From assembly GCA_023388955.1 (NCBI GenBank), contig JAEWFH010000127.1, forward strand, positions 1-22,273: a stretch of 22,273 bases of DNA. Reading direction: 5' to 3'. Position 1 is the stretch's first letter, and each line of letters begins with the position of its first letter. This document shows, piece after piece, positions 1-6,310 of the stretch. The translations under genes and the position numbers were made by a program. The stretch comes from Pseudomonadota bacterium (GTDB lineage Bacteria > Pseudomonadota > Gammaproteobacteria > Xanthomonadales > Xanthomonadaceae). Below the pieces are notes generated by a model. It had not been told where the DNA came from. It made no database searches and was given only the letters and a program-made list of their open reading frames with translations.

Positions 1-276
1 CTCGGTCCACGGACCGATGAACGGGCTGGCGAAGGCGAACAGCAGGCCGACGGCGACCGAGATGATGAACGCGGCGTCGATCAGGCCGGCGGTGATGAAC
101 ATGCGGACCTGCAGCACCGGGATCAGCTCGGGCTGGCGCGCGGCCGACTCCAGGAACTTGCCCGACATGATGGCCAGGCCGAGGCCGGCGCCCAGCGCCG
201 CGAGGCCGATCATGATGCCGATGCCGAGGGCGGTCGAAGCCTGGACCTGGGCGAGGGTGGCGAGGATGGTTTCCAT
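1..276 (-). CDS. atpE: ATP synthase F0 subunit c (partial, cut by left edge)
   Basis: Forms the membrane rotor ring of F0F1 ATP synthase, in which each c subunit carries one proton per step. The first 92 residues are visible and the C-terminus lies beyond the window. It is a hairpin of two membrane helices. The first has the Gly/Ala-rich packing motif (ALGAGLGLA, about residues 27-35). The polar loop reads ARQPE (46-50). The second helix carries the proton-binding acid, Asp67, in GLIDAAF. Aspartate here, and no extra Glu/Gln ligand in the first helix, fits an H+ rather than a Na+ enzyme (inference). The ATG at 276 is preceded by a GGAG ribosome site in the gap after atpB. It is the third gene of the atpI-atpB-atpE operon. 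Confidence 0.96.
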   Translation of the reverse strand, partial: METILATLAQVQASTALGIGIMIGLAALGAGLGLAIMSGKFLESAARQPELIPVLQVRMFITAGLIDAAFIISVAVGLLFAFASPFIGPWTE

Positions 277-352
277 GGTTATCTCCGAGCGATGGTGCGG
301 ATGGTTGAACGAAAGGGTTGGAGGTGGAACGCGTTGAAGGTGGAGCGGTGGC

Positions 353-1150
353 TCAGTGCGCGTCTTCGACGAGGCTCAGGTAGACGATCGAGAGCATCAT
401 GAAGATGAACGCCTGCAGCGGCACGACGAGGATGTGGAAGATCATCCAGCCCAGGCCGAACACGGCGCCGCCGAGCAGGCCGAGGATGCTGGCCCCGCCG
501 AGCACCCAGATCAGCAGGAACACGATCTCGCCACCGAACATGTTGCCGAACAGTCGCATCGCCAGCGAAACCGGCTTGCTGACCCACTCGACGATGTTGA
601 GGATGAGGTTGGCGGGCATCATCCACTTGCCGAACGGCGCAGTCAGGAAGCCCTTGGTGAAGCCGCCGAAGCCCTGCGACTTGATGGCGAAGAACAGCAT
701 CAGGAAGAACACGCTGATCGACATGCCGAGCGTGGCGTTCACGTCGGCGGTCGGCACCGGCTTCCAGTAGTCCACGCCGACCCAGGTCAGCGGGATGGAA
801 ATGAAGTCCGCCGGGATGAACTTGATCATGTTCATCAGCAGGATCCAGAAGAACAGGGTGATCGCGATCGGCGTCACCAGCTTGCTCGGCCCGCGGTAGG
901 TGTCCTTGGCCTGGCGGTCGACGAACTCGAGCAGGATCTCGACGAAGGCCTGCCACTTGCCCGGCACGCCGGCGGTCGCCTTGCGCGTCCCCAGCCAGAA
1001 CAGGAACACCATGAACAGCCCCATCAGGACCGAGGTGATCATCGTGTCCATGTGGAGGGTCCAGAACCCCCCGCCTTCCCCGACCTGCCCGGTCAGGTTC
1101 TGCAGGTGGTGCTGGATGTAGCTGGTGGGAGTAAGTTCCTCGGCCGCCAT
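353..1150 (-). CDS. atpB: ATP synthase F0 subunit a
   Basis: The stator channel subunit of F0, which passes protons to and from the c ring. The 265 residues match the usual length for proteobacteria. Several hydrophobic membrane segments are visible, for example about residues 34-55, 92-112, 143-160 and 205-260. The essential arginine that faces the c-ring carboxylate is Arg199, in the conserved block LAMRLFGNMFGGE (196-208). A second conserved block, PLQAFIFMMLSIVYLS, closes the protein. The ATG at 1150 has an AAGGAT ribosome site. The gene starts 21 bases after the stop of atpI and is followed by atpE after 76 bases, the standard F0 order. Confidence 0.98.
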   Translation of the reverse strand: MAAEELTPTSYIQHHLQNLTGQVGEGGGFWTLHMDTMITSVLMGLFMVFLFWLGTRKATAGVPGKWQAFVEILLEFVDRQAKDTYRGPSKLVTPIAITLFFWILLMNMIKFIPADFISIPLTWVGVDYWKPVPTADVNATLGMSISVFFLMLFFAIKSQGFGGFTKGFLTAPFGKWMMPANLILNIVEWVSKPVSLAMRLFGNMFGGEIVFLLIWVLGGASILGLLGGAVFGLGWMIFHILVVPLQAFIFMMLSIVYLSLVEDAH

Positions 1151-1171
1151 GTGTCTGAAATCCTTGGAAAG

Positions 1172-1579
1172 CTACCGGCTGGCCAGTGCCAGCACCTGGA
1201 CGACGAGCGCGACCAGCACGCCCGCCAGAACCCCCAGCGGCGGCAGGCCGCCGAGACCGATGCCCAGCGCAAGCACGCCGAACACCAGCACCCACTTCAA
1301 CATCGCCCCCGCAAGCAGTCGCGCCAGCGCACCCGCTGCGGGAGCCACCCCCCCGCCAAGCGAGACCCGGCTGGACAGCCAGCCACCCGCGGTGACCGCA
1401 AGGCCACCCAGCAGGGCGCCCAACGCCTGCGGCACGCTGAAGGCGATGAAGGCAAGTGCCAGCAGCGCCGTCGCGCCCGCCTGCCAGGCAGTCGCGCGCA
1501 ACGCCAGCCGGCGGCCTGCGAACGTCGGATCGTGCACGCTGCTGGACTCGTCGTCTGGGGAGGCGGGCGCAGGAGGCAA
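1172..1579 (-). CDS. atpI: AtpI-like accessory protein of ATP synthase
   Basis: The first gene of the atp operon. AtpI proteins are small membrane proteins thought to help c-ring assembly or Mg2+ supply; they are not part of the finished enzyme. This one has 135 residues, a hydrophilic N-terminus of about 30, and four Gly/Ala/Leu-rich membrane stretches (about 33-50, 52-70, 78-105 and 110-133). Assignment rests on position before atpB plus size and topology, because AtpI sequences diverge quickly. The start is uncertain. The longest frame begins with TTG at 1579, only about 14 bases after the predicted transcript start. GTG at 1537 (Val15) is the main alternative and gives a leader of about 56 bases. 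Neither has a good ribosome site. Confidence 0.8.
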   Translation of the reverse strand: MPPAPASPDDESSSVHDPTFAGRRLALRATAWQAGATALLALAFIAFSVPQALGALLGGLAVTAGGWLSSRVSLGGGVAPAAGALARLLAGAMLKWVLVFGVLALGIGLGGLPPLGVLAGVLVALVVQVLALASR

Positions 1580-1599
1580 GCGCCCGATGAAGCCGCGGA

Positions 1600-1628
1600 A
1601 TTATAGTCGGGGCCCATCGCTGCGGCAA
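1600..1628 (-). promoter_or_regulatory. Sigma70-type promoter of the atp operon
   Basis: A perfect -10 box TATAAT (1600-1605, minus strand) and a -35 box TTGCCG (1623-1628) are separated by exactly 17 bases, just upstream of atpI. In this GC-rich DNA an exact TATAAT in the right place is unlikely by chance. The expected transcript start is near 1593, and the atpI frame opens right there. Confidence 0.68.
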
Positions 1629-1686
1629 CCAGCAGCGCGCGCAAAGCTGAACACGGTGTACAAAGGCCATGAACCCCCGCCTAACT

Positions 1687-1705
1687 GATAATGATTATCA
1701 CTTGC
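1687..1705. promoter_or_regulatory. Fur box (ferric uptake regulator operator)
   Basis: The core GATAATGATTATC (1687-1699) is a perfect inverted repeat of GATAAT around a central G. Over 19 positions it matches the classical Fur consensus at 15. It sits 55 bases before the DUF2061 start codon and overlaps that gene's predicted -35 box, the usual arrangement for iron-dependent repression. It lies about 60 bases upstream of the atp -35 box, so DUF2061 is the likely target. Confidence 0.68.
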
Positions 1706-1730
1706 GAGGGGCGGTGAGAGCGGGAATACT
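1702..1730 (+). promoter_or_regulatory. Predicted promoter of the DUF2061 gene
   Basis: A TTGCGA -35 box (1702-1707) and an AATACT -10 box (1725-1730) are 17 bases apart. The -35 box overlaps the right end of the Fur box, so bound Fur would block RNA polymerase. The boxes are moderate matches; spacing and position are the main support. Confidence 0.5.
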
Positions 1731-1754
1731 GGCTCCGCATTCCGGAGAGATTCC

Positions 1755-2000
1755 ATGGTCAAGACCGCAAGCTTCGCCGCCGTCCACTTCACCGTCGCCT
1801 TTTGCGTCGGCACTGTACTGACCGGGAACCCGCTCGTCGGCGGGCTGCTGGCGATCGTGGAACCGGCCTGCAACACGGTGGCCTACCACCTGCACGAAAA
1901 ATTCTGGAAGCGCCGCGAACAGCGGCGCCTGCACAACACTGAACCCCGTAAAACGGTGTCGGCCGCTGCGAAGGAACCATCCCTGCCGGCGGCGGTCTGA
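1755..2000 (+). CDS. DUF2061 small membrane protein, probably Fur-regulated
   Basis: 81 residues. The first 50 match the DUF2061 pattern as I know it: a K-T-x-S-F start, a HFTVAF stretch, VLTGNPLVGG, a second hydrophobic segment, then IEPACNTVAYHLHEKFW. It is predicted to be a two-helix inner-membrane protein (about residues 7-22 and 27-45) with a conserved Glu-Pro and two His in the loop and second helix. The tail from about 50 is basic, polar and probably cytoplasmic. The function of the family is unknown. The ATG at 1755 has a GGAGAG ribosome site at 1744-1749. The gene stands alone, opposite in direction to both neighbours, with a Fur box over its promoter. That suggests a role in iron starvation (inference). 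Confidence 0.85.
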   Translation: MVKTASFAAVHFTVAFCVGTVLTGNPLVGGLLAIVEPACNTVAYHLHEKFWKRREQRRLHNTEPRKTVSAAAKEPSLPAAV

Positions 2001-2060
2001 TCCCTTGCCCGCCGCACTCTCTCTCCTCGTCAGGGTACCAGCGCAGCGACGGGCCCCTTG

Positions 2061-2087
2061 AAGCCCCGGCCTGATCCGCCGGGGCTT
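2061..2087. terminator. Hairpin between convergent DUF2061 and lpd
   Basis: A perfect 10-base stem (2061-2070 with 2078-2087, arm AAGCCCCGGC) has a 7-base loop and lies between two converging genes. It could stop transcription from both sides. There is no long T run on either strand, so efficiency is uncertain. Confidence 0.55.
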
Positions 2088-2104
2088 CTCCTTGTCCGCC
2101 GCCG

Positions 2105-4009
2105 CTACTTCTTCTTCGGCAGGTACAGGTCGGTGATGGTGCCTTCGTAGGCCTCCGCCGCCATCGCCACCGATTCGCCCAGGGTCGGGTGCGGATGGAT
2201 GGTGTGGCCGATATCGGCTGCCTCGGCGCCCATCTCGATCGCCAGCGCGACTTCGGAAATCAGCTCGCCGGCATGCATGCCGACGATTCCGCCGCCCAGT
2301 ACCCGCCCGGTGGCTTCGTCGAACACCAGCTTGGTGAACCCTTCGGTGCGGGCGATGCCGATCGCGCGCCCGGACGCGGCCCAGGGGAACTTGCCGACGC
2401 CGACCTTCAGGCCCTTCTCCTTCGCCTCGGCCTCCGACAGGCCGACCCAGGCGATCTCCGGGTCGGTGTAGGCCACCGACGGGATCACACGCGCCACCCA
2501 CTCACGCTTCTGGCCCGCCGCGACCTCGGCCGCGAGCTTGCCCTCGTGCGTGGCCTTGTGGGCCAGCATCGGCTGCCCGACCAGATCGCCGATGGCGAAG
2601 ATGTGGCCGGCGGTGGTGCGCATCTGCCGGTCGACCGGGATGAAGCCGCGGTCGGTGACTTCCACGCCGGCCTTGTCCGCGTCCAGCTTGCCGCCGTTGG
2701 GCGCGCGGCCCACCGCCACCAGCACGCGGTCGAATATCTGGTTCTTCGGCGCCTCGCCACCCTCGGCGGCGGGCTCGAAACCGACCTTCAGACCGTTCTT
2801 CTGCGACTCTACCTTCGCCGCCCTGGTCTTGAGGTGGACGATGACACCCAGCTTCTTCAGCCGGTCCGCCAGCGGCTTGACCAGATCGCGGTCGGCGCCG
2901 GGCACCAGCTGGTCCATGAATTCGACCACGGTGACCTCCGCGCCCAGCGCGCGGTACACGGTGGCCATCTCCAGGCCGATGATGCCGCCGCCCACGACCA
3001 GCAGCTTCTTCGGCACCTCCGCCAGCTCCAGCGCGTCGGTGGAGTCCATCACCCGCGGGTCGTCCCACGGGAAGCCCGGCAACTTCACCGCCTGCGAGCC
3101 GGCAGCGATGATGCACTGCTCGAAACGCACCAGCTTCTTGCCGTCCTCGCCCTCGACCTCCAGCTCATGGGCGGAAACGAAGCGGCCGGTGCCGGTGACC
3201 ACCCGCACCTTGCGCTGCTTCGACATCCCCGCCAGGCCCTTGGTGAGCTGGCCGACGACCTTCTCCTTGTAGGCCCGCAGCTTGTCCAGGTCGATCTTGG
3301 GCTCACCGAACTCGACGCCGTATTCGGCCGCCTGCGCCGCCTCGCCGATCACGCCGGCGGCATGCAACAGGGCCTTGGACGGAATGCAGCCGACATTGAG
3401 ACAGACGCCGCCCAGGTCCGGATAGCGCTCGACCAGGACGGTGTCCATCCCCAGGTCGGCGGCGCGGAAGGCCGCCGTGTAGCCGCCCGGCCCGGCGCCA
3501 AGCACCAGCATCGCGCACTCGATGTCCGCCTTGCGACCACTGGCCTCCGCAGCCTTCGGCCCCTGCTGCTTTTCACTCCCTCTCCCGCCTGCGGGAGAGG
3601 GTTGGGGTGAGGGCTGCTTTTGCCCCTGCTTCCCCTCTTGTTCCTGCGTTCCTTCCGCCTCTGGTTCCTTCCCCTGCCGACCGCCCTCACCCGCCGCGCT
3701 TCGCGCGTCGCCCTCTCCCGCAGGCGGGAGAGGGGAGTCGGCGGCGGCTTCGGAGTTTTCCTCGCCCTCGCCTTCGCTCTCCAGGACGGCCAGCACCGCG
3801 CCCTCGGCGATCTCGTCGCCGACCTTGACCCGGATCTCCTTCACCACGCCGGCGGCGCTGGAAGGGACTTCCATCGTCGCCTTGTCGGACTCCAGCGTCG
3901 CCAGGCCCTGGTCGACCTCGACCCGGTCACCCACCGACACCAGTACCTCGATCACCGGGACGGCGTCGAAATCACCGATGTCGGGGACCTTCACCTCGAT
4001 CTGTGCCAT
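2105..4009 (-). CDS. lpdA: Dihydrolipoyl dehydrogenase (E3) with N-terminal lipoyl domain
   Basis: E3 of the pyruvate dehydrogenase complex. It reoxidises dihydrolipoamide with FAD and passes electrons to NAD+. 634 residues, longer than plain E3 (about 475) because of an added lipoyl domain, as in the Neisseria P64k type. Domains: lipoyl domain 1-80 with the modified lysine Lys43 in ESDKATMEVP; a charged, low-complexity linker 80-160; the E3 core 162-634. The core shows the FAD fold GAGPGG (171-176), the redox disulfide Cys203/Cys208 in CLNVGCIPSK, an NAD fold GGGIIGLEMA, FAIGDL, and the catalytic pair His607/Glu612 in HPHPTLGE. The linker includes two translated copies of a genomic palindromic repeat. 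The ATG at 4009 has a strong GAGGAGG site. It lies 29 bases after aceF in the same operon. Confidence 0.97.
   Translation of the reverse strand: MAQIEVKVPDIGDFDAVPVIEVLVSVGDRVEVDQGLATLESDKATMEVPSSAAGVVKEIRVKVGDEIAEGAVLAVLESEGEGEENSEAAADSPLPPAGEGDARSAAGEGGRQGKEPEAEGTQEQEGKQGQKQPSPQPSPAGGRGSEKQQGPKAAEASGRKADIECAMLVLGAGPGGYTAAFRAADLGMDTVLVERYPDLGGVCLNVGCIPSKALLHAAGVIGEAAQAAEYGVEFGEPKIDLDKLRAYKEKVVGQLTKGLAGMSKQRKVRVVTGTGRFVSAHELEVEGEDGKKLVRFEQCIIAAGSQAVKLPGFPWDDPRVMDSTDALELAEVPKKLLVVGGGIIGLEMATVYRALGAEVTVVEFMDQLVPGADRDLVKPLADRLKKLGVIVHLKTRAAKVESQKNGLKVGFEPAAEGGEAPKNQIFDRVLVAVGRAPNGGKLDADKAGVEVTDRGFIPVDRQMRTTAGHIFAIGDLVGQPMLAHKATHEGKLAAEVAAGQKREWVARVIPSVAYTDPEIAWVGLSEAEAKEKGLKVGVGKFPWAASGRAIGIARTEGFTKLVFDEATGRVLGGGIVGMHAGELISEVALAIEMGAEAADIGHTIHPHPTLGESVAMAAEAYEGTITDLYLPKKK
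3578..3613 (+). repeat. Xanthomonad-type palindromic repeat, copy 1, inside lpdA
   Basis: A perfect 11-base inverted repeat (3578-3588 with 3591-3601, arm CCCTCTCCCGC) with a 2-base loop, followed by the tail TTGGGGTGAGGG. This looks like the short palindromic repeat that I know as scattered between genes in Xanthomonas, Stenotrophomonas and Lysobacter genomes. Here it lies in frame within lpdA and is read as QPSPQPSPAGGRGS (about residues 132-145). It faces opposite to copy 2. Confidence 0.85.
3684..3734 (-). repeat. Xanthomonad-type palindromic repeat, copy 2 (inverted), inside lpdA
   Basis: The same 11-base arms (3711-3721 with 3724-3734), in the opposite direction to copy 1, followed on the minus strand by a longer tail that includes an inner GCGCGAAGCGC hairpin and ends GGTGAGGG. 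This is the second common variant of the same repeat family. It is translated as SPLPPAGEGDARSAAGEGG (92-110) in the Lpd linker. The 70 bases between the copies encode a Glu/Gln/Lys-rich stretch. Confidence 0.83.
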
Positions 4010-4038
4010 TTCCAGCCTCCTCGTTCAGTCCGCGCCGG

Positions 4039-5427
4039 TCACAGTAGGACCCGGCGCATGTCGCCGAGGACCTGGGACAGGTAGGTGGTGAAACGGGCGG
4101 CCGCGGCGCCGTCAATGACGCGGTGGTCGTAGCTCAGCGACAGCGGCAGCACCAGGCGCGGCTTGAACTTCTCGCCATTCCAGACCGGCTTCATGTCGGC
4201 GCGCGACACGCCCAGGATCGCCACCTCCGGGGCGTTGATGATCGGGGTGAACTTGGTGCCGCCGATCCCGCCCAGGGAGCTGATGGAGAAGCAGCCACCG
4301 CTCATCTGCGCCGGGCCCAGCTTGCCTTCGCGGGCCTTGGCGGCCAGCTCGCCGGCCTCGGCGGCGATTTCCATCACGCCCTTGGCATCGGCATCGCGGA
4401 TCACCGGGACCACCAGGCCGTTGGGGGTGTCGGCGGCGAAGCCGATGTGGAAGTACTGCTTGAGCACCAGGTTCTCGCCGGTCGCATCGAGCGAGGCGTT
4501 GAACTCGGGGAACTTCTTCAGCGCCGCGACGCTGGCCTTGATCAGGAAGGCGAGCAGGGTCAGCTTGGTCGCGTTGCCCTTGGCGATCGCCTTCTCGTTT
4601 TCCTTGTTGAGCTGGACGCGCAGGTCCTCCAGCCCGGTGATGTCGGCATCCTCGAACTGGGTGACGTGCGGGATCATCGCCCAGTTGCGCGACAGGTTGG
4701 CGCCGGAGATCTTCTGGATCCGGGTCAGTTCGCGGGTCTCGACGGGGCCGAACTTGCTGAAGTCGACCTTCGGCCACGGCAGCAGGTCCAGCCCGCCGCC
4801 GCCACGCGCCGGCGCGGCGCCTCCGCCGGACATCACGCCCTTGACGAACTTCTGCACGTCCTCGCGGGTGATGCGGCCGGCACGGGCGCTGCCCTGTACC
4901 TGCCCCAGGTCGACGCCGAGCTCGCGGGCGAACAGGCGCACCGCCGGGCTGGCATAGGGAACCTTGTCGGGAAGCAGCTCGTTGGCATCGAAGGCGACCG
5001 GTGGGGAACGGCGCGAGGTGGCGTCGGTGCCGGCGTCGGCATCTCCGCTGCGATGGGCGGCGGCCTCCCGCTTGGCGAGGTTGTCGGGTTCGCCGACGCG
5101 GGTCGGCTCGACGACCGGGTCGGGTTCGCTGTCCTTCGGGGCCGCAGCATCGCCATCGGAATCGGACGCGCCGTCCGCGGCGTCCCCGGCCGGTTCGATC
5201 ATCGCGACCACGGCCCCTTCGGCGACCTCGTCGCCCTCCTTGACCTTGATCTCGCGCACCACGCCGGCGAACGGCGCGGGGACCTCCATCGTGGCCTTGT
5301 CGGATTCCAGCGTGACCAGCCCCTGGTCGACCTCGACCGTGTCGCCAACCTTGACCAGCACCTCGATCACCGGCACGCCATCGAAGTCCCCGATGTCGGG
5401 AACGCGCGCTTCCTTCAACTCAGCCAT
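4039..5427 (-). CDS. aceF: Pyruvate dehydrogenase E2, dihydrolipoyl acetyltransferase
   Basis: The core of the pyruvate dehydrogenase complex, which transfers the acetyl group from lipoamide to CoA. 462 residues from the ATG at 5427. A GTG 18 bases upstream would add six residues, but the ATG gives the normal lipoyl-domain start and has AAGG about 10 bases ahead. Domains: one lipoyl domain (1-80, lipoyl Lys44); an acidic Ala/Asp-rich linker (80-150); a peripheral subunit-binding domain (157-195, starting YASPAVRLFARELG); a Gly-rich linker; and the acyltransferase (about 215-462) with the catalytic motif DHRVIDG, His435 and Asp439. It has one lipoyl domain where E. coli has three. The second lipoyl domain of this complex sits on Lpd. 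The E1 gene (aceE) is not in the window. Confidence 0.97.
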   Translation of the reverse strand: MAELKEARVPDIGDFDGVPVIEVLVKVGDTVEVDQGLVTLESDKATMEVPAPFAGVVREIKVKEGDEVAEGAVVAMIEPAGDAADGASDSDGDAAAPKDSEPDPVVEPTRVGEPDNLAKREAAAHRSGDADAGTDATSRRSPPVAFDANELLPDKVPYASPAVRLFARELGVDLGQVQGSARAGRITREDVQKFVKGVMSGGGAAPARGGGGLDLLPWPKVDFSKFGPVETRELTRIQKISGANLSRNWAMIPHVTQFEDADITGLEDLRVQLNKENEKAIAKGNATKLTLLAFLIKASVAALKKFPEFNASLDATGENLVLKQYFHIGFAADTPNGLVVPVIRDADAKGVMEIAAEAGELAAKAREGKLGPAQMSGGCFSISSLGGIGGTKFTPIINAPEVAILGVSRADMKPVWNGEKFKPRLVLPLSLSYDHRVIDGAAAARFTTYLSQVLGDMRRVLL

Positions 5428-5645
5428 GTGGGGTCTGCCTTGCACGAGAGGACCCTATTGTGGGCCGCGGCCCGCGGAGCGCCAAGCATCCGCCTTGTCG
5501 TGTTGACGCCACGGAAACATCGGTGAACCCCCGCCCCGCTTCCGTAGGGGCCGGGCAAGTGCGGTTCAGACAGGCCCCGATAGCGTGGCCCCGCCGGCTG
5601 GGAACCGCCGGCCCACGACTACAAGAACGAACTGGAGGTCCCCCA

Positions 5646-6272
5646 ATGAAACGCATCCCCCTCACGCTTGCCCTGCTCGGCGCCATCGCCGCCGCCCCCG
5701 TCGCCATGGCCCAGGATTCCAGCGACAACCGCTTCGCCATCGTCGGCGGCTACGCGCTGAGCGAGCCCACCGGCGACGCCACCATCGGTGCCGCCGATGC
5801 CGAACTCGACGGCGAAGGTGCCGCGACCCTCAGCGCGAGCTGGTACGCCACCGACAACATCGCCATCGAGGCCTGGGGTTCGGCCGACAAGTTCGGCCAC
5901 CGCGTCAATGGCCCTGGCGGCAAGGTCGGCAGCGTCGATGCCCAGCCCTATGCCCTGAGTGGCCAGTACCACTTCGGCACCAGCGAGCAGACCGTGCGTC
6001 CGTTCGTCGGCCTGGGCTACTACGAGATGAACTACGACGGCGAGACCGTCGAACCGACCGGCGCACTGGCCGGCGAGCGCCTGGGGGTGGAAACCGCCAA
6101 GGGCGCGATGGCCACGGTCGGTGCGGACGTGAAGCTCAGCGAGCACTGGTTCGCCCGCGGCGACGTCCGCTACCTGCACGGGGATTCCGACGTGCAGGTC
6201 AACGGGCAGACCGTCGGCGAGGCCGACACCAGCCCGGTGATCATCGGCGTGGGTATCGGCGCCCGGTTCTGA
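5646..6272 (+). CDS. OmpW-like outer membrane beta-barrel protein
   Basis: 208 residues. A signal peptide covers 1-22 (basic MKR, a hydrophobic core, then AMA before QD), so the mature barrel has about 186 residues, the OmpW size. Support: an N-terminal FAIVGGYALSEPTGD strand, alternating polar and hydrophobic strands, YHFG, VRPFVGLGYYEMNYD, and the last strand IIGVGIGARF ending in Phe, the signal for barrel insertion. OmpW proteins form narrow barrels linked to small hydrophobic molecules and stress. A longer frame opens upstream at 5460, but the GGAGG site at 5634-5638 and the signal peptide fix the start at 5646. It is transcribed away from aceF across a gap of about 218 bases that must hold both promoters; I see no strong -10/-35 pair for this gene. 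Confidence 0.85.
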   Translation: MKRIPLTLALLGAIAAAPVAMAQDSSDNRFAIVGGYALSEPTGDATIGAADAELDGEGAATLSASWYATDNIAIEAWGSADKFGHRVNGPGGKVGSVDAQPYALSGQYHFGTSEQTVRPFVGLGYYEMNYDGETVEPTGALAGERLGVETAKGAMATVGADVKLSEHWFARGDVRYLHGDSDVQVNGQTVGEADTSPVIIGVGIGARF

Positions 6273-6278
6273 CCGGAG

Positions 6279-6310
6279 GAGGCGGGAGCGGGACGTCCCG
6301 CTCCCGCCTC
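6279..6310. terminator. 32-base perfect palindrome between ompW-like and EamA genes
   Basis: A perfect self-complementary palindrome, with arms 6279-6294 and 6295-6310, between two converging genes. It is very GC-rich and has no T run. It reaches two bases into the stop codon of the EamA gene. It most likely ends transcription of the outer membrane protein gene, and perhaps of both genes. Confidence 0.6.

Noticed and set aside
279..1670. 463-residue open frame on the minus strand across atpB and atpI
   Set aside because: Arg/Ala/Gly-rich composition and full overlap with well-supported atpB and atpI in another frame; a shadow of high-GC codon use.
2189..3610. 473-residue plus-strand frame opposite lpdA
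   Set aside because: It is antisense to an intact, motif-complete Lpd; its His/Arg/Leu-rich composition mirrors the coding strand.
3578..3734. The two hairpins as a terminator inside lpdA
   Set aside because: No T run follows either stem, and the reading frame is open through both; a translated repeat is a better explanation.
4123..5526. 467-residue plus-strand frame opposite aceF
   Set aside because: Antisense shadow of aceF with no ribosome site or recognised motif.
5428..5645. Promoter for aceF or the OmpW-like gene (TTGACG at 5503; CAATAG near 5454-5459 on the minus strand)
   Set aside because: No partner box at proper spacing with reasonable match on either strand; left uncalled.
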